The position numbers and the translations under genes were made by a program. Shown piece by piece: positions 45,724-55,986 of a DNA stretch of 64,000 nt. Location: contig JAGRDO010000001.1 in assembly GCA_020447005.1 (NCBI GenBank), positions 1 to 64,000 on the forward strand, written 5' to 3'. The stretch's first letter is position 1; each line of letters starts with the position of its first letter. Under the pieces are notes generated by a model. It made no database searches. It was not told the DNA's origin and saw only the letters and a program-made list of their open reading frames with translations. This stretch comes from Paracoccaceae bacterium (GTDB lineage: Bacteria; Pseudomonadota; Alphaproteobacteria; Rhodobacterales; Rhodobacteraceae).

Positions 45724-48315
45724 TCAGAACAAAACGCTCGGATTGCCCATCAGCCCGTTGATGTGCAGAAGATCGACCTGATCGCCGGAAGAGAACGTGA
45801 TCAGCGTGTCAAGCGCCCCGTCCCCGTCCAGATCGGTCTCCACCATGGTCGTGATGGTCAAGCCGCCGAGAAGGACCATGTGATCGACGCCGATCTCGAA
45901 ATCATGGATCACATCGTCCCCGTCACCGGCCGAGAAGACAAAACTGTCTGAATCGGCACCGCCGGTCATCTGGTCGTTGCCGGTGCCGCCGGTGATCCAG
46001 TCATTGCCGGCCCCGCCGAACAAGCGGTCGTTGTCAGCGCCACCGTCCAGCGTGTCGTCGCCATCCTCGCCTTCCAGAGTATCATTCCCGGCGGCCCCGC
46101 GCATGTTGTCAGCCCCAAAACCGCCCCAGAAGTAATTATCGCCGGCATCGCCCCACATGCGGTCGGACTGGCCGGTGCCGTCGATCTCCTCAATGTTGCG
46201 GATCAGATCGGTATCCCCGAAACCGTCGATCAGCGTGGCAAAACCTTGTGCGTCCTTTATCGAGAGGTCGAAGGATATCCCTGCAGTGCCGCCATAGCTG
46301 GCATCGTCATGGTAAATCGCATAGTCATAGTCTGCGCCACCATCGATTGTGTCGTTGCCCTCATAGCCACGGAACCTCTGCTCCCCGGCCCCGCCGATCA
46401 GCATATCGGCATAGTGGGTTGCGCGGATGACTTCGATGCTGGTGAAGGTGTCGATGCCCCCGGTCGGGTCGATTGCGGTTCCCGAACCCGCGATGACGGC
46501 ATCGAAGGTCACGGTGATGCCGGTGGTCGAACCGGCACCCCAGTAACCATCGGTCAGATGGTAATACAGCCCGTCTCGCCCGGCGCCACCGTCAATCGTG
46601 TCATTGCCGCCGAAATCGTCGAAATTGTCGTTTCCGGATGACCCGATCAGAAGATCGTCAAGCGGTGTCGCGAAGACGCGCTCGATCTCGATCAGGGTGT
46701 CGGTGTCACCATAGACATCGGTGGCGATACCGGTCGCCAGATTGACCGAGACACCCTGCGGTGTGAACCCGTTCGTTCGGGCTTCGTCATGTTCCCTCAG
46801 GTATTGAACGCTGTCCCAGATGAAATTCAGATCATCGCTGTTGCCCGGATCGTTCGGCCCGCCACCATCGAGCGTGTCATTACCGCGGCCGCCGATGAAC
46901 TCATCTTCGTCGCGACCGCCATGAAGCTCGTCGTCGCCGTCAAGGCCCCAGAACCTTTCGCGGGCATCGGTGCCGAATTCCACATCATCGCCCGCCGTTC
47001 CATAAACGTCGATCCGCCCGACGAAATACCAAAGCCCAAGCGTTGTATCGGCAAAGGCAAGGTTTTCGACCTGCCGGATCGTGTCCACTTCGCCGGTGAC
47101 CAGATTGGTGATGGTGTGATCGCCGCCGCCAATGGCCTGAATGTCGTAATCGGCCTGATTGCCGCTCAGGACCAGCGTGTCATAGCCGGTGCCGCCATCG
47201 ACGATATCGTCCCCCGCGCCGCCTGCGATCGTGTCGTCATCGGCGCCGCCATCGATCGTGTCATTCCCGGCGCCGCCGCGCAGGGTATCCTCGCCCGCCC
47301 CGCCTGACATCAGGTCGTTTCCAGTGTTGCCGTCGAGCAGATTGTCGGCCGCCGAACCGATGATCGTGTCATCGCCCGTGCCACCGATGACGTTCTCGAT
47401 CCCGACCAGAGCGTCGATCCCGGTCTCGGAACCCTCGGCGAAACCCACCGGGGTATTCGCCGCGATCGGTGTGGGCTGGCCCAGCAGCAAATCACCGACC
47501 GTCGCATAGTTTTGCGCGTGCGGCGAGGTTGTCGCCGCACGGTCGATCTCGTTCAGATCGACATAGACGCCTTTCGTCGTTGAACTGTAAACGACCGTGT
47601 CGGTTCCCGCGCCGCCGTCATAATAATCATCGCCGGTTCCAAGCCCGGCGACGATGGTGTCATTGCCAGCGCCGGCCTCGACATGATCGTTGCCCGCGCC
47701 CGAATAGATATAGTCGTTGCCCGCCCCGCTCTGGATCGTGTCATCCCCGGTGCCGCCGGTAATCGTGTCATTGCCCGAGCCTGTGATCACCGATCCGGCC
47801 GAACCGGTGATCGTGACCGTTTCATCCGATGTCGAACCCGACAGATCCACGACCTGCACGCCCGGGTCATAGGGCTGCCCGTCGATGAAAAGTTCCAGCG
47901 CTTCAAAGCTTTTGACGCGCAGGTTCAGCGTTTCGAAACTGAACGAAACCGGGCCGCCATTGGCAGCCTGGATCAGCGCCATGAATTGGCCGATCTCGTC
48001 CTGAACCTCGGGCCTGCTCCAGTCCGCCGACGTAATTTCCAGCCGGAGCGTGTCGTGACCGCGTCCGCCGTAATAGACATCCCATTCGACGCCGTTGCCA
48101 TTGGTCGAGTGGATGACCGTATCGTCGCCCGACCCGGCCCGGACGATATCGCCATCCGCCCCGGCATCGATCGTATCGTTCCCCGCGCCCGCGTAGATCC
48201 GGTCGCGCCCGCCGTCCGAGGTGATCAGGTCATCGCCCCGCCCGGCATAGATCAGGTCCGGCCAAGGTCCGGTCTGGATGATGTCGTTCCCACGTCCACG
48301 AAAGATAATTGCCAT
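45724..48315 (-). CDS. RTX (hemolysin-type calcium-binding) repeat protein
   Basis: 863 residues from ATG 48315 (GGGAGG site). Blocks of GGxGxD nonapeptides occur throughout, for example at the start (GRGNDIIQTG), around GAGNDTIDAG and near the end (GGAGNDWITGGTGNDQMTGG). They form calcium-binding beta-rolls. The C-terminus resembles the serralysin end (FVFSAGDGDDVIHDFEIG, then a hydrophobic tail), a type I secretion signal. No catalytic domain is recognised, so it may be a surface or adhesion protein. No type I exporter genes are adjacent; the ABC pair upstream is not of that class. Confidence 0.88.
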   Translation of the reverse strand: MAIIFRGRGNDIIQTGPWPDLIYAGRGDDLITSDGGRDRIYAGAGNDTIDAGADGDIVRAGSGDDTVIHSTNGNGVEWDVYYGGRGHDTLRLEITSADWSRPEVQDEIGQFMALIQAANGGPVSFSFETLNLRVKSFEALELFIDGQPYDPGVQVVDLSGSTSDETVTITGSAGSVITGSGNDTITGGTGDDTIQSGAGNDYIYSGAGNDHVEAGAGNDTIVAGLGTGDDYYDGGAGTDTVVYSSTTKGVYVDLNEIDRAATTSPHAQNYATVGDLLLGQPTPIAANTPVGFAEGSETGIDALVGIENVIGGTGDDTIIGSAADNLLDGNTGNDLMSGGAGEDTLRGGAGNDTIDGGADDDTIAGGAGDDIVDGGTGYDTLVLSGNQADYDIQAIGGGDHTITNLVTGEVDTIRQVENLAFADTTLGLWYFVGRIDVYGTAGDDVEFGTDARERFWGLDGDDELHGGRDEDEFIGGRGNDTLDGGGPNDPGNSDDLNFIWDSVQYLREHDEARTNGFTPQGVSVNLATGIATDVYGDTDTLIEIERVFATPLDDLLIGSSGNDNFDDFGGNDTIDGGAGRDGLYYHLTDGYWGAGSTTGITVTFDAVIAGSGTAIDPTGGIDTFTSIEVIRATHYADMLIGGAGEQRFRGYEGNDTIDGGADYDYAIYHDDASYGGTAGISFDLSIKDAQGFATLIDGFGDTDLIRNIEEIDGTGQSDRMWGDAGDNYFWGGFGADNMRGAAGNDTLEGEDGDDTLDGGADNDRLFGGAGNDWITGGTGNDQMTGGADSDSFVFSAGDGDDVIHDFEIGVDHMVLLGGLTITTMVETDLDGDGALDTLITFSSGDQVDLLHINGLMGNPSVLF

Positions 48316-48480
48316 GTCCAATCCCTCCCTGTTCAAATCGATGTCGCAAATCGCCGATGTGAAAGAATATTGGCGGCGCAATCCGGCCGCATGACCCATT
48401 TGGGCTATGCGTTTCGATGTCTGGTGAAGGCTCGGTGAAGCGGGTAAGTTGCATGTCGCGAAACAGAGGCAAACACTTCA

Positions 48481-49407
48481 ATGTCCCCGATCATCGAGGT
48501 CCGTGACCTTTCCAAGACCTATGCCAGCGGTACCGTCGCGCTTGCAAATGTCACGCTTGATATCCGCCAGGGAGAAATCCTGGCGCTTCTCGGACCCAAT
48601 GGGGCCGGCAAGACCACCTTCATCTCGATCACGTGCGGGTTGGTCACGCCAACGGGCGGAAGTGTCCGGGTCGGGGGGCATGACGTCCTTCGCGACTATC
48701 GGGGCGCGCGGTCACTGATCGGCCTTGTCCCGCAGGAAATCTCGACCGAGATGTTCGAAACGGTGATGAACACAGTCCGCTTCAGTCGCGGCCTTTATGG
48801 CAAGGCGCCCGACGATGCCTATCTGGAAGGCGTGCTGAAGTCGCTGGCGCTTTATGACAAGCGCGATGCGAGATTGATGGAGCTTTCAGGCGGCATGAAG
48901 CGGCGGGTGCTGATCGCCAAGGCGCTGTCGCACGGGCCGAAGATCCTCTTTCTCGATGAACCGACGGCGGGCGTGGACGTGAACCTTCGACGCGAGATGT
49001 GGCAGGTGGTCCGGCGGCTGCGCGACGACGGTGTCACGATCATCCTGACCACCCATTATCTTGAAGAGGCTGAGGAAATGGCCGACCGCGTCGGCGTGAT
49101 CGACAAGGGCAGGCTCATCCTCGTGCGGGACAAGGCCGATCTCATGCATGAATTCGGGCGCAAGATCCTGACCGTCGAACTTGCCGCGCCTCTTGCCGAA
49201 CTTCCAAAGTCGATTGCCGGTCAGGGCGTTACGCTTTCCGGTGACGGGCGGCATGTCAGATATGAATATGACCGGAGCGCCGACCGGTCCGGTATCGCCA
49301 GGCTTCTGGGCGGGTTTGCGGCTGAAGGGATCGCGGTCCGCGATCTGGAGACCCAGCAATCGACGCTGGAGGAGGTGTTCTTGCGGCTGGTCGGAGATGC
49401 AACATGA
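48481..49407 (+). CDS. ABC transporter ATP-binding protein (ABC-2 exporter type)
   Basis: 308 residues. Walker [10 protein letters not shown] (38-46), signature LSGGMKRR (about 138-145) and Walker [13 protein letters not shown] (about 157-168), with H-loop [10 protein letters not shown]. It belongs to the YadG/CcmA-like drug or polysaccharide exporter group. It is coupled (ATGA) to the permease. It is divergent from the RTX gene over 165 bases. Confidence 0.93.
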   Translation: MSPIIEVRDLSKTYASGTVALANVTLDIRQGEILALLGPNGAGKTTFISITCGLVTPTGGSVRVGGHDVLRDYRGARSLIGLVPQEISTEMFETVMNTVRFSRGLYGKAPDDAYLEGVLKSLALYDKRDARLMELSGGMKRRVLIAKALSHGPKILFLDEPTAGVDVNLRREMWQVVRRLRDDGVTIILTTHYLEEAEEMADRVGVIDKGRLILVRDKADLMHEFGRKILTVELAAPLAELPKSIAGQGVTLSGDGRHVRYEYDRSADRSGIARLLGGFAAEGIAVRDLETQQSTLEEVFLRLVGDAT

Positions 49408-50165
49408 ACTGGCAGGCGGTTCGCACGATCTTTCACCATGAAATGGCGCGTTTCTGGCGTACCCCGTGGGAATCACTGGCCTCGCCCGTGGTGTCGACAG
49501 TGCTTTACTTCGTCGTCTTCGGCGCGGCGATCGGCGGGCGCATCCAGTCGGTCGAAGGGATCAGCTACGGCGCATTCATCGTGCCTGGCCTCATCATGCT
49601 GACCGTTTTGCAGCAATCGATCTCGAACGCGTCAAGCGGCATCTTCTTTCCGAAATTCATCGGCACGATCTATGAAATCCTTGCCGCGCCGGTGTCCTTT
49701 ATCGAGGTCGTCGCCGGCTATGTCGGGGCCGCAACCCTGAAATCGGTGATCATTGCGCTGGTCATCTATGTCACCGCCCTGTTCTTCGTTTCGCTGCCGA
49801 TCGCACATCCGTTCTGGGCGCTGGCCTTCCTGATCCTTACCGCCTTCAGTTTTTCGCTGTTTGGCTTTCTCATGGGGCTTTGGGCGAAGGACTGGCAGCA
49901 ATTGCAATTCGTGCCCCTGATGGTGATCACACCCTTGGTCTTTCTTGGCGGCGCGTTCTATTCGGCCTCCATGTTGCCGCCCTTCTGGCAAGGTGTCGCG
50001 CGATTGAACCCTGTGCTTTACCTCGTCTCCGGATTTCGCTGGTCGTTCTTCGGGCAGGCGGATGTTCCGGTCGCGGCATCGCTCTTGGCTGTCGTGGTGT
50101 TCCTTGGCCTTGGGCTGGTCGCGGTCTGGTTCATCTTCAGAACCGGCTGGCGGCTGCGGCCATGA
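49404..50165 (+). CDS. ABC-2 type transporter permease
   Basis: 253 residues with six helices and a cytoplasmic N-terminus ([17 protein letters not shown]). The ABC-2 family segments [20 protein letters not shown] and [16 protein letters not shown] are present, as in YadH-like exporters. It partners with the overlapping ATPase gene. Substrate unknown. Confidence 0.92.
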   Translation: MNWQAVRTIFHHEMARFWRTPWESLASPVVSTVLYFVVFGAAIGGRIQSVEGISYGAFIVPGLIMLTVLQQSISNASSGIFFPKFIGTIYEILAAPVSFIEVVAGYVGAATLKSVIIALVIYVTALFFVSLPIAHPFWALAFLILTAFSFSLFGFLMGLWAKDWQQLQFVPLMVITPLVFLGGAFYSASMLPPFWQGVARLNPVLYLVSGFRWSFFGQADVPVAASLLAVVVFLGLGLVAVWFIFRTGWRLRP

Positions 50166-50205
50166 CCCTTCCCTCGCCCGGGCTTTGAGACTATAGCGCG
50201 CGGCC

Positions 50206-51576
50206 ATGACCCAGAACCCGCCCAGTCTTCGCCCCGACCTTGCCCCCCGTCCCGTCTTCGACGCGACGGCGCGCCCCGGCCAGCCACGTATCGGCATGGT
50301 CAGCCTCGGCTGCCCCAAGGCCCTTGTCGACAGCGAACGCATCCTGACACGCCTTCGCGCCGAAGGCTACGCGATCAGCCCGGACTATGCCGGGGCGGAC
50401 GCCGTGGTCGTGAACACCTGCGGGTTTCTCGACAGCGCCAAGGCCGAAAGCCTCGAAGCCATCGGCGAAGCGCTTTCCGCCAACGGCCGTGTGATCGTCA
50501 CCGGGTGCCTTGGCGCGGACCCCGATTACATCACCGGGGCGCATCCTTCGGTTCTCGCGGTCACCGGTCCGCATCAGTATGAACAGGTGCTCGACGCGGT
50601 CCATGCGGCCGTTCCGCCCGCGCCCGATCCCTTTATCGACCTTTTGCCGGGATCGGCCGTATCACTGACGCCGCGCCACTACAGCCATCTGAAGATTTCC
50701 GAGGGTTGTAACCACAAATGCCGGTTCTGCATCATCCCCGACATGCGCGGCCGTCTGGTCAGCCGCCCGGCCCACGCGGTCATCCGCGAGGCTGAAAGGC
50801 TTGTCGCGGCCGGGGTCCGCGAACTTCTGGTCATCAGCCAGGACACCTCGGCCTACGGGCTCGATCTGAAACATGCCGAAGAAAGGGGCCACCGTGCCCA
50901 TATCACTGACCTCGCCCGCGATCTGGGCAGCCTTGGCGCATGGGTCCGGCTTCATTACGTCTACCCTTACCCGCATGTGCGCGACCTGATCCCGCTGATG
51001 GCCGACGGGTTGATCCTGCCCTATCTCGACATCCCCTTCCAGCACGCCCATCCCGATACGCTGAAGCGCATGGCCCGGCCCGCGGCGGCGGCGCGGACAC
51101 TGGACGAGATCGCCGCATGGCGCGCCATCTGCCCCGAGATCACGCTGCGCTCGACCTTCATCGTCGGTTACCCCGGCGAAACCGAAGATGAATTCCGGAC
51201 GCTTCTCGACTGGCTTGACGAGGCGCAGCTCGACCGGGTCGGTTGCTTTCAGTACGAAAACGTCGCCGGCGCGCGGTCGAACGCCCTGCCTGATCATGTC
51301 GATGACGATATCAAACAGGACCGCTGGGAACGGTTCATGGAAAAGGCGCAGGCAATTTCGGAAGCGAAACTTGCGGCGAAGGTCGGGCAGCGGATCGAAG
51401 CGATCGTCGACAGCGTGGATGGTGAAGGCGCAACTTGCCGCAGCAAGGCCGATGCACCGGAAATCGACGGGAACGTGTTCATCGACGAAGGGTTCGATGC
51501 TTTGTCGCCCGGCGATTTCGTCACCGTGCGGATCGACGAAGCCAGCGAATACGATCTTTGGGGGCAACTCGTCTGA
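50206..51576 (+). CDS. rimO: Ribosomal protein S12 methylthiotransferase RimO
   Basis: 456 residues. N-terminal UPF0004 domain ([34 protein letters not shown]) supplies three cysteines for the auxiliary cluster. The radical SAM motif is [13 protein letters not shown] (CxxxCxxC). The TRAM domain closes the protein ([13 protein letters not shown]). It adds a methylthio group to Asp88 of ribosomal protein S12. It lies 40 bases after the ABC permease gene. Confidence 0.96.
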   Translation: MTQNPPSLRPDLAPRPVFDATARPGQPRIGMVSLGCPKALVDSERILTRLRAEGYAISPDYAGADAVVVNTCGFLDSAKAESLEAIGEALSANGRVIVTGCLGADPDYITGAHPSVLAVTGPHQYEQVLDAVHAAVPPAPDPFIDLLPGSAVSLTPRHYSHLKISEGCNHKCRFCIIPDMRGRLVSRPAHAVIREAERLVAAGVRELLVISQDTSAYGLDLKHAEERGHRAHITDLARDLGSLGAWVRLHYVYPYPHVRDLIPLMADGLILPYLDIPFQHAHPDTLKRMARPAAAARTLDEIAAWRAICPEITLRSTFIVGYPGETEDEFRTLLDWLDEAQLDRVGCFQYENVAGARSNALPDHVDDDIKQDRWERFMEKAQAISEAKLAAKVGQRIEAIVDSVDGEGATCRSKADAPEIDGNVFIDEGFDALSPGDFVTVRIDEASEYDLWGQLV

Positions 51577-51701
51577 GCATCCGGATGCGGCGGGCCCGCC
51601 CCGTGGCCGAGCGTTCTGGATGATTTCCTTACCTCACCCCCGGCAAGCGTTGTAGAATGCCCCTGCCCCACCGAGGGCAACGCGCAGCAAGGGGAACTGC
51701 A

Positions 51702-52076
51702 ATGCACATCTCACGGAACTATCTGATTATCGGTTCCTTGTACCTGGTTCTTGGCATTTTTCTTGGAATGTACATGGGGGGATCGGGCGATCATTCGCTG
51801 GCGCCCCTGCACGCCCATATCAACCTGCTTGGTTTTGCATTGATGACGCTGTTCGGCATTCTTTATCGAGTGATACCGGCAATGGCAGACAGCGTGCTCG
51901 CCCGTGTACAGTTTTGGTTGCACCAGATTGGTGCGGTGGTCTTGTTGGTCATGCTGTTCTTGTTGCTTTCCGGAAGGATCACCGAAGCCGCGATGGTACC
52001 GATTACGCCCTTGGCGGAATTCCTCGTACTTCTCAGTGTCCTTGCCTATGCCGTCAACCTCTGGCGATCGGCCTGA
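51702..52076 (+). CDS. Small four-helix membrane protein resembling an oxidase subunit I fragment
   Basis: 124 residues from ATG 51702, with AAGGGG upstream. Four membrane helices. The first two enclose GMYMGGSGDHSLAPLHAHINLLGFALMT (split: GDHSLAPLHAHINLLG), and a further His is in FWLHQIGAV. The His-rich helix ends recall heme-copper oxidase subunit I (cbb3/NorB type), and similar short proteins occur in many marine Rhodobacterales. It is far too short to be a catalytic oxidase. Neighbours (rimO, GT87) give no clue. Function unknown; heme or ubiquinol binding is inference. Confidence 0.65.
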   Translation: MHISRNYLIIGSLYLVLGIFLGMYMGGSGDHSLAPLHAHINLLGFALMTLFGILYRVIPAMADSVLARVQFWLHQIGAVVLLVMLFLLLSGRITEAAMVPITPLAEFLVLLSVLAYAVNLWRSA

Positions 52077-52197
52077 CCAGACACGTGCTGGCCGGACATC
52101 CGTCAATAGCCGCCGGACCCTTTGCGGTCCGGTGGTCAATTGAGGTGCGTTGGCCTATTCTGCCGGCACGTTTCAGGGATCACGGGCGAGGACCGCG

Positions 52198-53451
52198 TTG
52201 AACAACAGCCGCAAATGGGGCGCGCGGGGCAACCTCTTGGACGCGCTCGACAGTTTTGTGACGCGCGACCGGGCGATGTTCGTCGCCCTGATCTTTGTCC
52301 CCGTCACCGTGCTTGCCGAAATCGTCGGTATCTGGTCACAGCCGGATCTGCGCTGGCGCTTTCCGCTCGGCCACGATTTCGTCGCCTTCTGGGCCGCCGC
52401 GCGGGCTTATGCCGAAGGCGGTCTTCCCGCGCTTTACAACCTGCCCGGATTTGCCGCCATTCAGGACACGGTATCGGTCAGGCCGGGTCTTCTTCTCTGG
52501 CACTATCCGCCATTTTACCTGCTCTTGATCCTTCCGCTGGCGGGGCTTCCCTTCTGGTTTGGCTGGGCAGTTTTTCAGGCGGGGGGGATGTCGGCACTGG
52601 CCATCACGGCACGCCGGTTCCTGCCCGCGAAGGGTTTGCTTGGCTGGGCGGTCGTGTTCGGGGCGCCGGTCATGGCGGTGACACTTGTTCAGGGCCAGAA
52701 CGGTGCCTGGTTTGCCGCGGCCCTGATCGGCGGTGTCGCTGCCGTCGAACAGGGCCGCAAATGGATCGCCGCATTTCTTTTCGCATTCCTGCTCGCCAAA
52801 CCGCAGATCGGGCTTCTCGTGCCGGTGATCCTGCTCGCACGGCGCGACTATCTCTGCCTTGGATTGACCGTAGTCGTCGGAGCTTCGTTTCTCATGATCA
52901 CCACCGCCATCCTTGGGATCGAGGCATGGCGCGCATTCTTCGCCAACACTGGCGCCTTGACCGATGCGCTGACTGACCCCGAGCTTCTGGCCCAGATGCC
53001 GACCGTCTACGCCACCCTGTCGCTCGCCGGGGTGCCACATGCCGCGGCCTTCGCCACACAGGCCCTTGTGGCGCTGGCCGTCGCCGTCATCATCTGGCGG
53101 ATCTGGCGCTCTCCGTCGTGCCGGCCCGACCTGCGGCTTGCCGCTTTGCTCTTCGCCGTGCTTCTCGTGCCACCCTACGGCTTTCGTTACGACATGGTGG
53201 CAGCGCTTGCCGCCACCTGCCTTCTGGTGCGCGATGCAATGGCCCACGGCTGGCTTCGGGGCGAACGCACCGGCATCGCCGTTCTCTGGCTCTGGCCCGC
53301 CGCTTTCCCGGCGCTGGCCCTGATGACCGGGGCACAGACCGGAGCGGCACTGCTGTTTTTCGGCCTCTGGCTGGTCTGGCGGCGCGTTCGGCTGACCGTC
53401 GCGGAAAATTTGCCATCATCGCCAAGGATTGACGCCTCGCCTGCGTCATAG
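52198..53451 (+). CDS. GT87/DUF2029 family membrane glycosyltransferase-like protein
   Basis: 417 residues from TTG 52198, which has GAGGA six bases upstream; a TTG at 52150 is an alternative. About ten to eleven helices. The first loop contains GHDFVAFWAAARAYAEGG, the acidic GT-C motif region of DUF2029/GT87, and LLLWHYPPFYLL is also typical. Such enzymes use polyprenyl-phosphate sugars at the outer face of the membrane. Target unknown. It ends seven bases before the sigma factor gene. Confidence 0.8.
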   Translation: MNNSRKWGARGNLLDALDSFVTRDRAMFVALIFVPVTVLAEIVGIWSQPDLRWRFPLGHDFVAFWAAARAYAEGGLPALYNLPGFAAIQDTVSVRPGLLLWHYPPFYLLLILPLAGLPFWFGWAVFQAGGMSALAITARRFLPAKGLLGWAVVFGAPVMAVTLVQGQNGAWFAAALIGGVAAVEQGRKWIAAFLFAFLLAKPQIGLLVPVILLARRDYLCLGLTVVVGASFLMITTAILGIEAWRAFFANTGALTDALTDPELLAQMPTVYATLSLAGVPHAAAFATQALVALAVAVIIWRIWRSPSCRPDLRLAALLFAVLLVPPYGFRYDMVAALAATCLLVRDAMAHGWLRGERTGIAVLWLWPAAFPALALMTGAQTGAALLFFGLWLVWRRVRLTVAENLPSSPRIDASPAS

Positions 53452-53458
53452 TTCCGTC

Positions 53459-54004
53459 ATGCGCATGCAAACCCCAGACGAGGCCCTGGCGATCGCCGCC
53501 GCGACAGGAGACCGCGATGCCTTCGCGGCGCTCCTCAGCCGGCATTATGACCGCATCCACGGGCTTTGCTTTCGCCTGACCGGATCAAGGACCGAGGCCG
53601 AGGATCTGGCGCAGGATATCTGCCTTGCACTGCCGGCCAAGCTGGGCAGTTTCCGGCAAGAGGCGCGGTTCACGACCTGGCTCTACCGGGTCACCGTCAA
53701 TGCCGCCCATGACCGCCGCCGCCGGGTGGCGACGCAGCGCAAGGCGGCGGATGGCTGGGGCGACTGGGAACTGAACCGCCGCGCCGGGATCGCCGAAGAG
53801 GCCGAGGCGCAGGACTGGCTGAACGCCACCATGGCGCGGCTTGCCCCGGAACTGAGGGACACGGTTGCCCTGACGCTGGGCGAGGAACTGAGCCAGAAGG
53901 ACGCGGCCGAGATACTCGGGCTGTCCGAAGGCACGGTCGCCTGGCGAATGAGCGAGGTCAAGAAACGCCTGCGCGAGATGGCGCGGGCGGAGGGCATGCT
54001 ATGA
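53459..54004 (+). CDS. ECF-type RNA polymerase sigma factor
   Basis: 181 residues from ATG 53459 (ATG 53465 also possible); the ribosome site is poor, which may mean coupling to the preceding gene. Region 2: AEDLAQDICLALPAK and FTTWLYRVTVNAAHDRRRR. Region 4: VALTLGEELSQKDAAEILGLSEGTVAWR (motif split: ELSQKDAAEILGLSEG). The stop overlaps the VWA gene (ATGA), which encodes a membrane protein and is the natural candidate for its anti-sigma partner. Confidence 0.9.
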   Translation: MRMQTPDEALAIAAATGDRDAFAALLSRHYDRIHGLCFRLTGSRTEAEDLAQDICLALPAKLGSFRQEARFTTWLYRVTVNAAHDRRRRVATQRKAADGWGDWELNRRAGIAEEAEAQDWLNATMARLAPELRDTVALTLGEELSQKDAAEILGLSEGTVAWRMSEVKKRLREMARAEGML

Positions 54005-55986
54005 ACGACGAGTTGGACAAGCTTCGCGCGGGCCTGAAGGCCAACCCCGCCCCCGATCCGGCGGCGAAGGCCGAGGCGCTGCGGCTGGCGATGGAAAATT
54101 TCGACCGGGTCCAAGAAACCGCGACCAAGACGCGTCCCAGTCAGGACCGCCCCGAACGGGCGGGTCGTCTGACAGGAGTACGCGACATGCTTATGAACCT
54201 CACCACGCGCGGCACGCTTGCCGCCACCGGCTCTCTCGCCGCGCTCGGCATCGGCGTGATGATCTGGCAAGGCCCCGAAGGACAGAGATCTTTGCCGCCC
54301 CCACAAGCCCCCACCGCGCAAGAGGCAGCGACCGAGAGCGAGACGCGCTTGCGGCAAGCCGACAGCAAAGAGGAACTCAACGACGCCGCGACGACCGCCG
54401 AAGCCGACTCTATGGCCGCGATGGCGCCCGAACCGATGATCGTGGCCGAAGAACCGTCCATCGCACTCGCGGCACCGGCCGCCAGTTCCGATGCATCTGC
54501 GAAACAAGCGAAGGGCGGCGTGCAGCTTAGTGGCTACGCAGAGATCGGGATTGCCGCGTCCGACGCGCCCATTGCCCGACTTCCCGACTTGGACACCGAG
54601 GCCTATTCAAACGAAGACGCCAACCCGGTGAAGATCGTGGCCGAGGACCCCGTCTCCACCTTCTCCATCGACACCGACACCGCGTCCTATTCCGTCATCC
54701 GCTCCTCCCTGACGAACGGCCAGCTTCCCCCGAAAGAGGCCGTGCGGATCGAAGAGATGGTGAACTACTTCCCCTATGACTACGCCGCGCCGGATGCGGG
54801 CGAGGCGCCGTTCCGCGCCTCGGTCAGCCTGTTTCAGACGCCCTGGAACGAAAACACGCAACTCTTGCGGATCGGCATTCAGGGCGAATTGCCTGCCACC
54901 GACGACCGCCCGCCGCTCAACCTTGTCTTCCTGATCGACACGTCAGGCTCGATGGACGACCCGAAGAAACTGCCGCTTCTGAAACAGTCCTTCGGCCTGA
55001 TGCTTGGCCAGTTGCGCCCCGGGGATCGGGTGGCCATCGTCACCTATGCGGGCTCTGCCGGACTGGTCCTGGAGCCGACCGAAGCCTCGGACCGCGCCGC
55101 GATCCTTTCCGCCCTCGACCGTCTTGGTGCTGGTGGCTCAACCGCCGGGGCCGATGGGTTGCAGCTCGCCTATCGGACCGCTGAGGGCATGGGCGGCGAC
55201 GGGCATGTCAGCCGCATCCTTCTGGCCACCGACGGCGATTTCAACGTCGGCATCCACGACCCCGAAGCACTGAAGGACTTTATCGCCGAAAAGCGCGACA
55301 CCGGTATCTACCTCTCGGTTCTCAGCTTCGGGCGCGGCAACCTCGACGATGCGACGATGCAGGCGCTCGCGCAGAACGGCAATGGGACGGCGGCCTATAT
55401 CGATACCCTGTCCGAGGCGCAGAAGGTCCTTGTCGATCAACTCTCGGGCGCCCTTTTCCCGATTGCCGACGACGTGAAGATCCAGATCGAGTTCAACCCC
55501 GCCGCCGTCGCCGAATACCGGCTGATCGGCTATGAGACGCGGGCACTCGCGCGGGAAGATTTCAACAATGACAAGGTCGACGCGGGCGAGATCGGCGCAG
55601 GCCATCAGGTGACGGCACTCTACGAGGTCACGCCCGTCGGCCCGCCCGCCCGCCTTTCGGACCCGCTGCGCTACGCAGAGCCCACGCTTGCAGGCAATGT
55701 GGCCGAGCTTGGCTTCCTCAAGCTCCGCTACAAGAAACCGGGCGAGGACACGTCCACCCTCATCGAAACCCCCATCCCGGCGGCACCCGGCGAGGCCGAC
55801 ACCGACGCCCGCTTCGCCGCCGCCATTGCGGGCATGGGACAGTTGCTGAGCGAACCGAAATACCTCGGGCATTGGGGCTGGGACGAGGCCATCCGGCTGG
55901 CGACTGACGCGCGCGGCAAGGACCCGTTCGGTTACCGCGCCGAGGCCGTGCAGCTCATGCGGCTTTCCCAGAGCCTTTCGCGGTGA
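54001..55986 (+). CDS. Membrane-anchored VWA domain protein (YfbK-like)
   Basis: 661 residues. A cytosolic N-terminal segment of about 68 residues is followed by one membrane helix (71-89), an Ala/Glu-rich linker (about 95-190), a VWF_A N-terminal domain (about 214-300, with DTASYSVIRSSL and MVNYFPYDY), then a VWA domain with the MIDAS DTSGS at 313-317, and a DUF3520-type C-terminus. The topology places the VWA domain in the periplasm. The short cytosolic tail and coupling to the sigma gene suggest anti-sigma activity, by inference. The end overlaps the convergent LysR gene by 32 bases. Confidence 0.85.
   Translation: MNDELDKLRAGLKANPAPDPAAKAEALRLAMENFDRVQETATKTRPSQDRPERAGRLTGVRDMLMNLTTRGTLAATGSLAALGIGVMIWQGPEGQRSLPPPQAPTAQEAATESETRLRQADSKEELNDAATTAEADSMAAMAPEPMIVAEEPSIALAAPAASSDASAKQAKGGVQLSGYAEIGIAASDAPIARLPDLDTEAYSNEDANPVKIVAEDPVSTFSIDTDTASYSVIRSSLTNGQLPPKEAVRIEEMVNYFPYDYAAPDAGEAPFRASVSLFQTPWNENTQLLRIGIQGELPATDDRPPLNLVFLIDTSGSMDDPKKLPLLKQSFGLMLGQLRPGDRVAIVTYAGSAGLVLEPTEASDRAAILSALDRLGAGGSTAGADGLQLAYRTAEGMGGDGHVSRILLATDGDFNVGIHDPEALKDFIAEKRDTGIYLSVLSFGRGNLDDATMQALAQNGNGTAAYIDTLSEAQKVLVDQLSGALFPIADDVKIQIEFNPAAVAEYRLIGYETRALAREDFNNDKVDAGEIGAGHQVTALYEVTPVGPPARLSDPLRYAEPTLAGNVAELGFLKLRYKKPGEDTSTLIETPIPAAPGEADTDARFAAAIAGMGQLLSEPKYLGHWGWDEAIRLATDARGKDPFGYRAEAVQLMRLSQSLSR

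Noticed and set aside
45724..48315. Short repeated units resembling a CRISPR array
   Set aside because: The repeats are in frame and encode GGxGxD nonapeptides of an RTX protein; repeat and spacer lengths are irregular.
43516..50165. Genomic island spanning the orphan gene, RTX protein and ABC pair
   Set aside because: There is no integrase, tRNA boundary, direct repeat or transposase, and gcrA, a core gene, sits in the middle.
48481..50165. ABC pair as the type I secretion system of the RTX protein
   Set aside because: The ATPase and permease are separate ABC-2 type proteins; type I exporters have a fused membrane-ATPase and an HlyD-like adaptor, which are absent.
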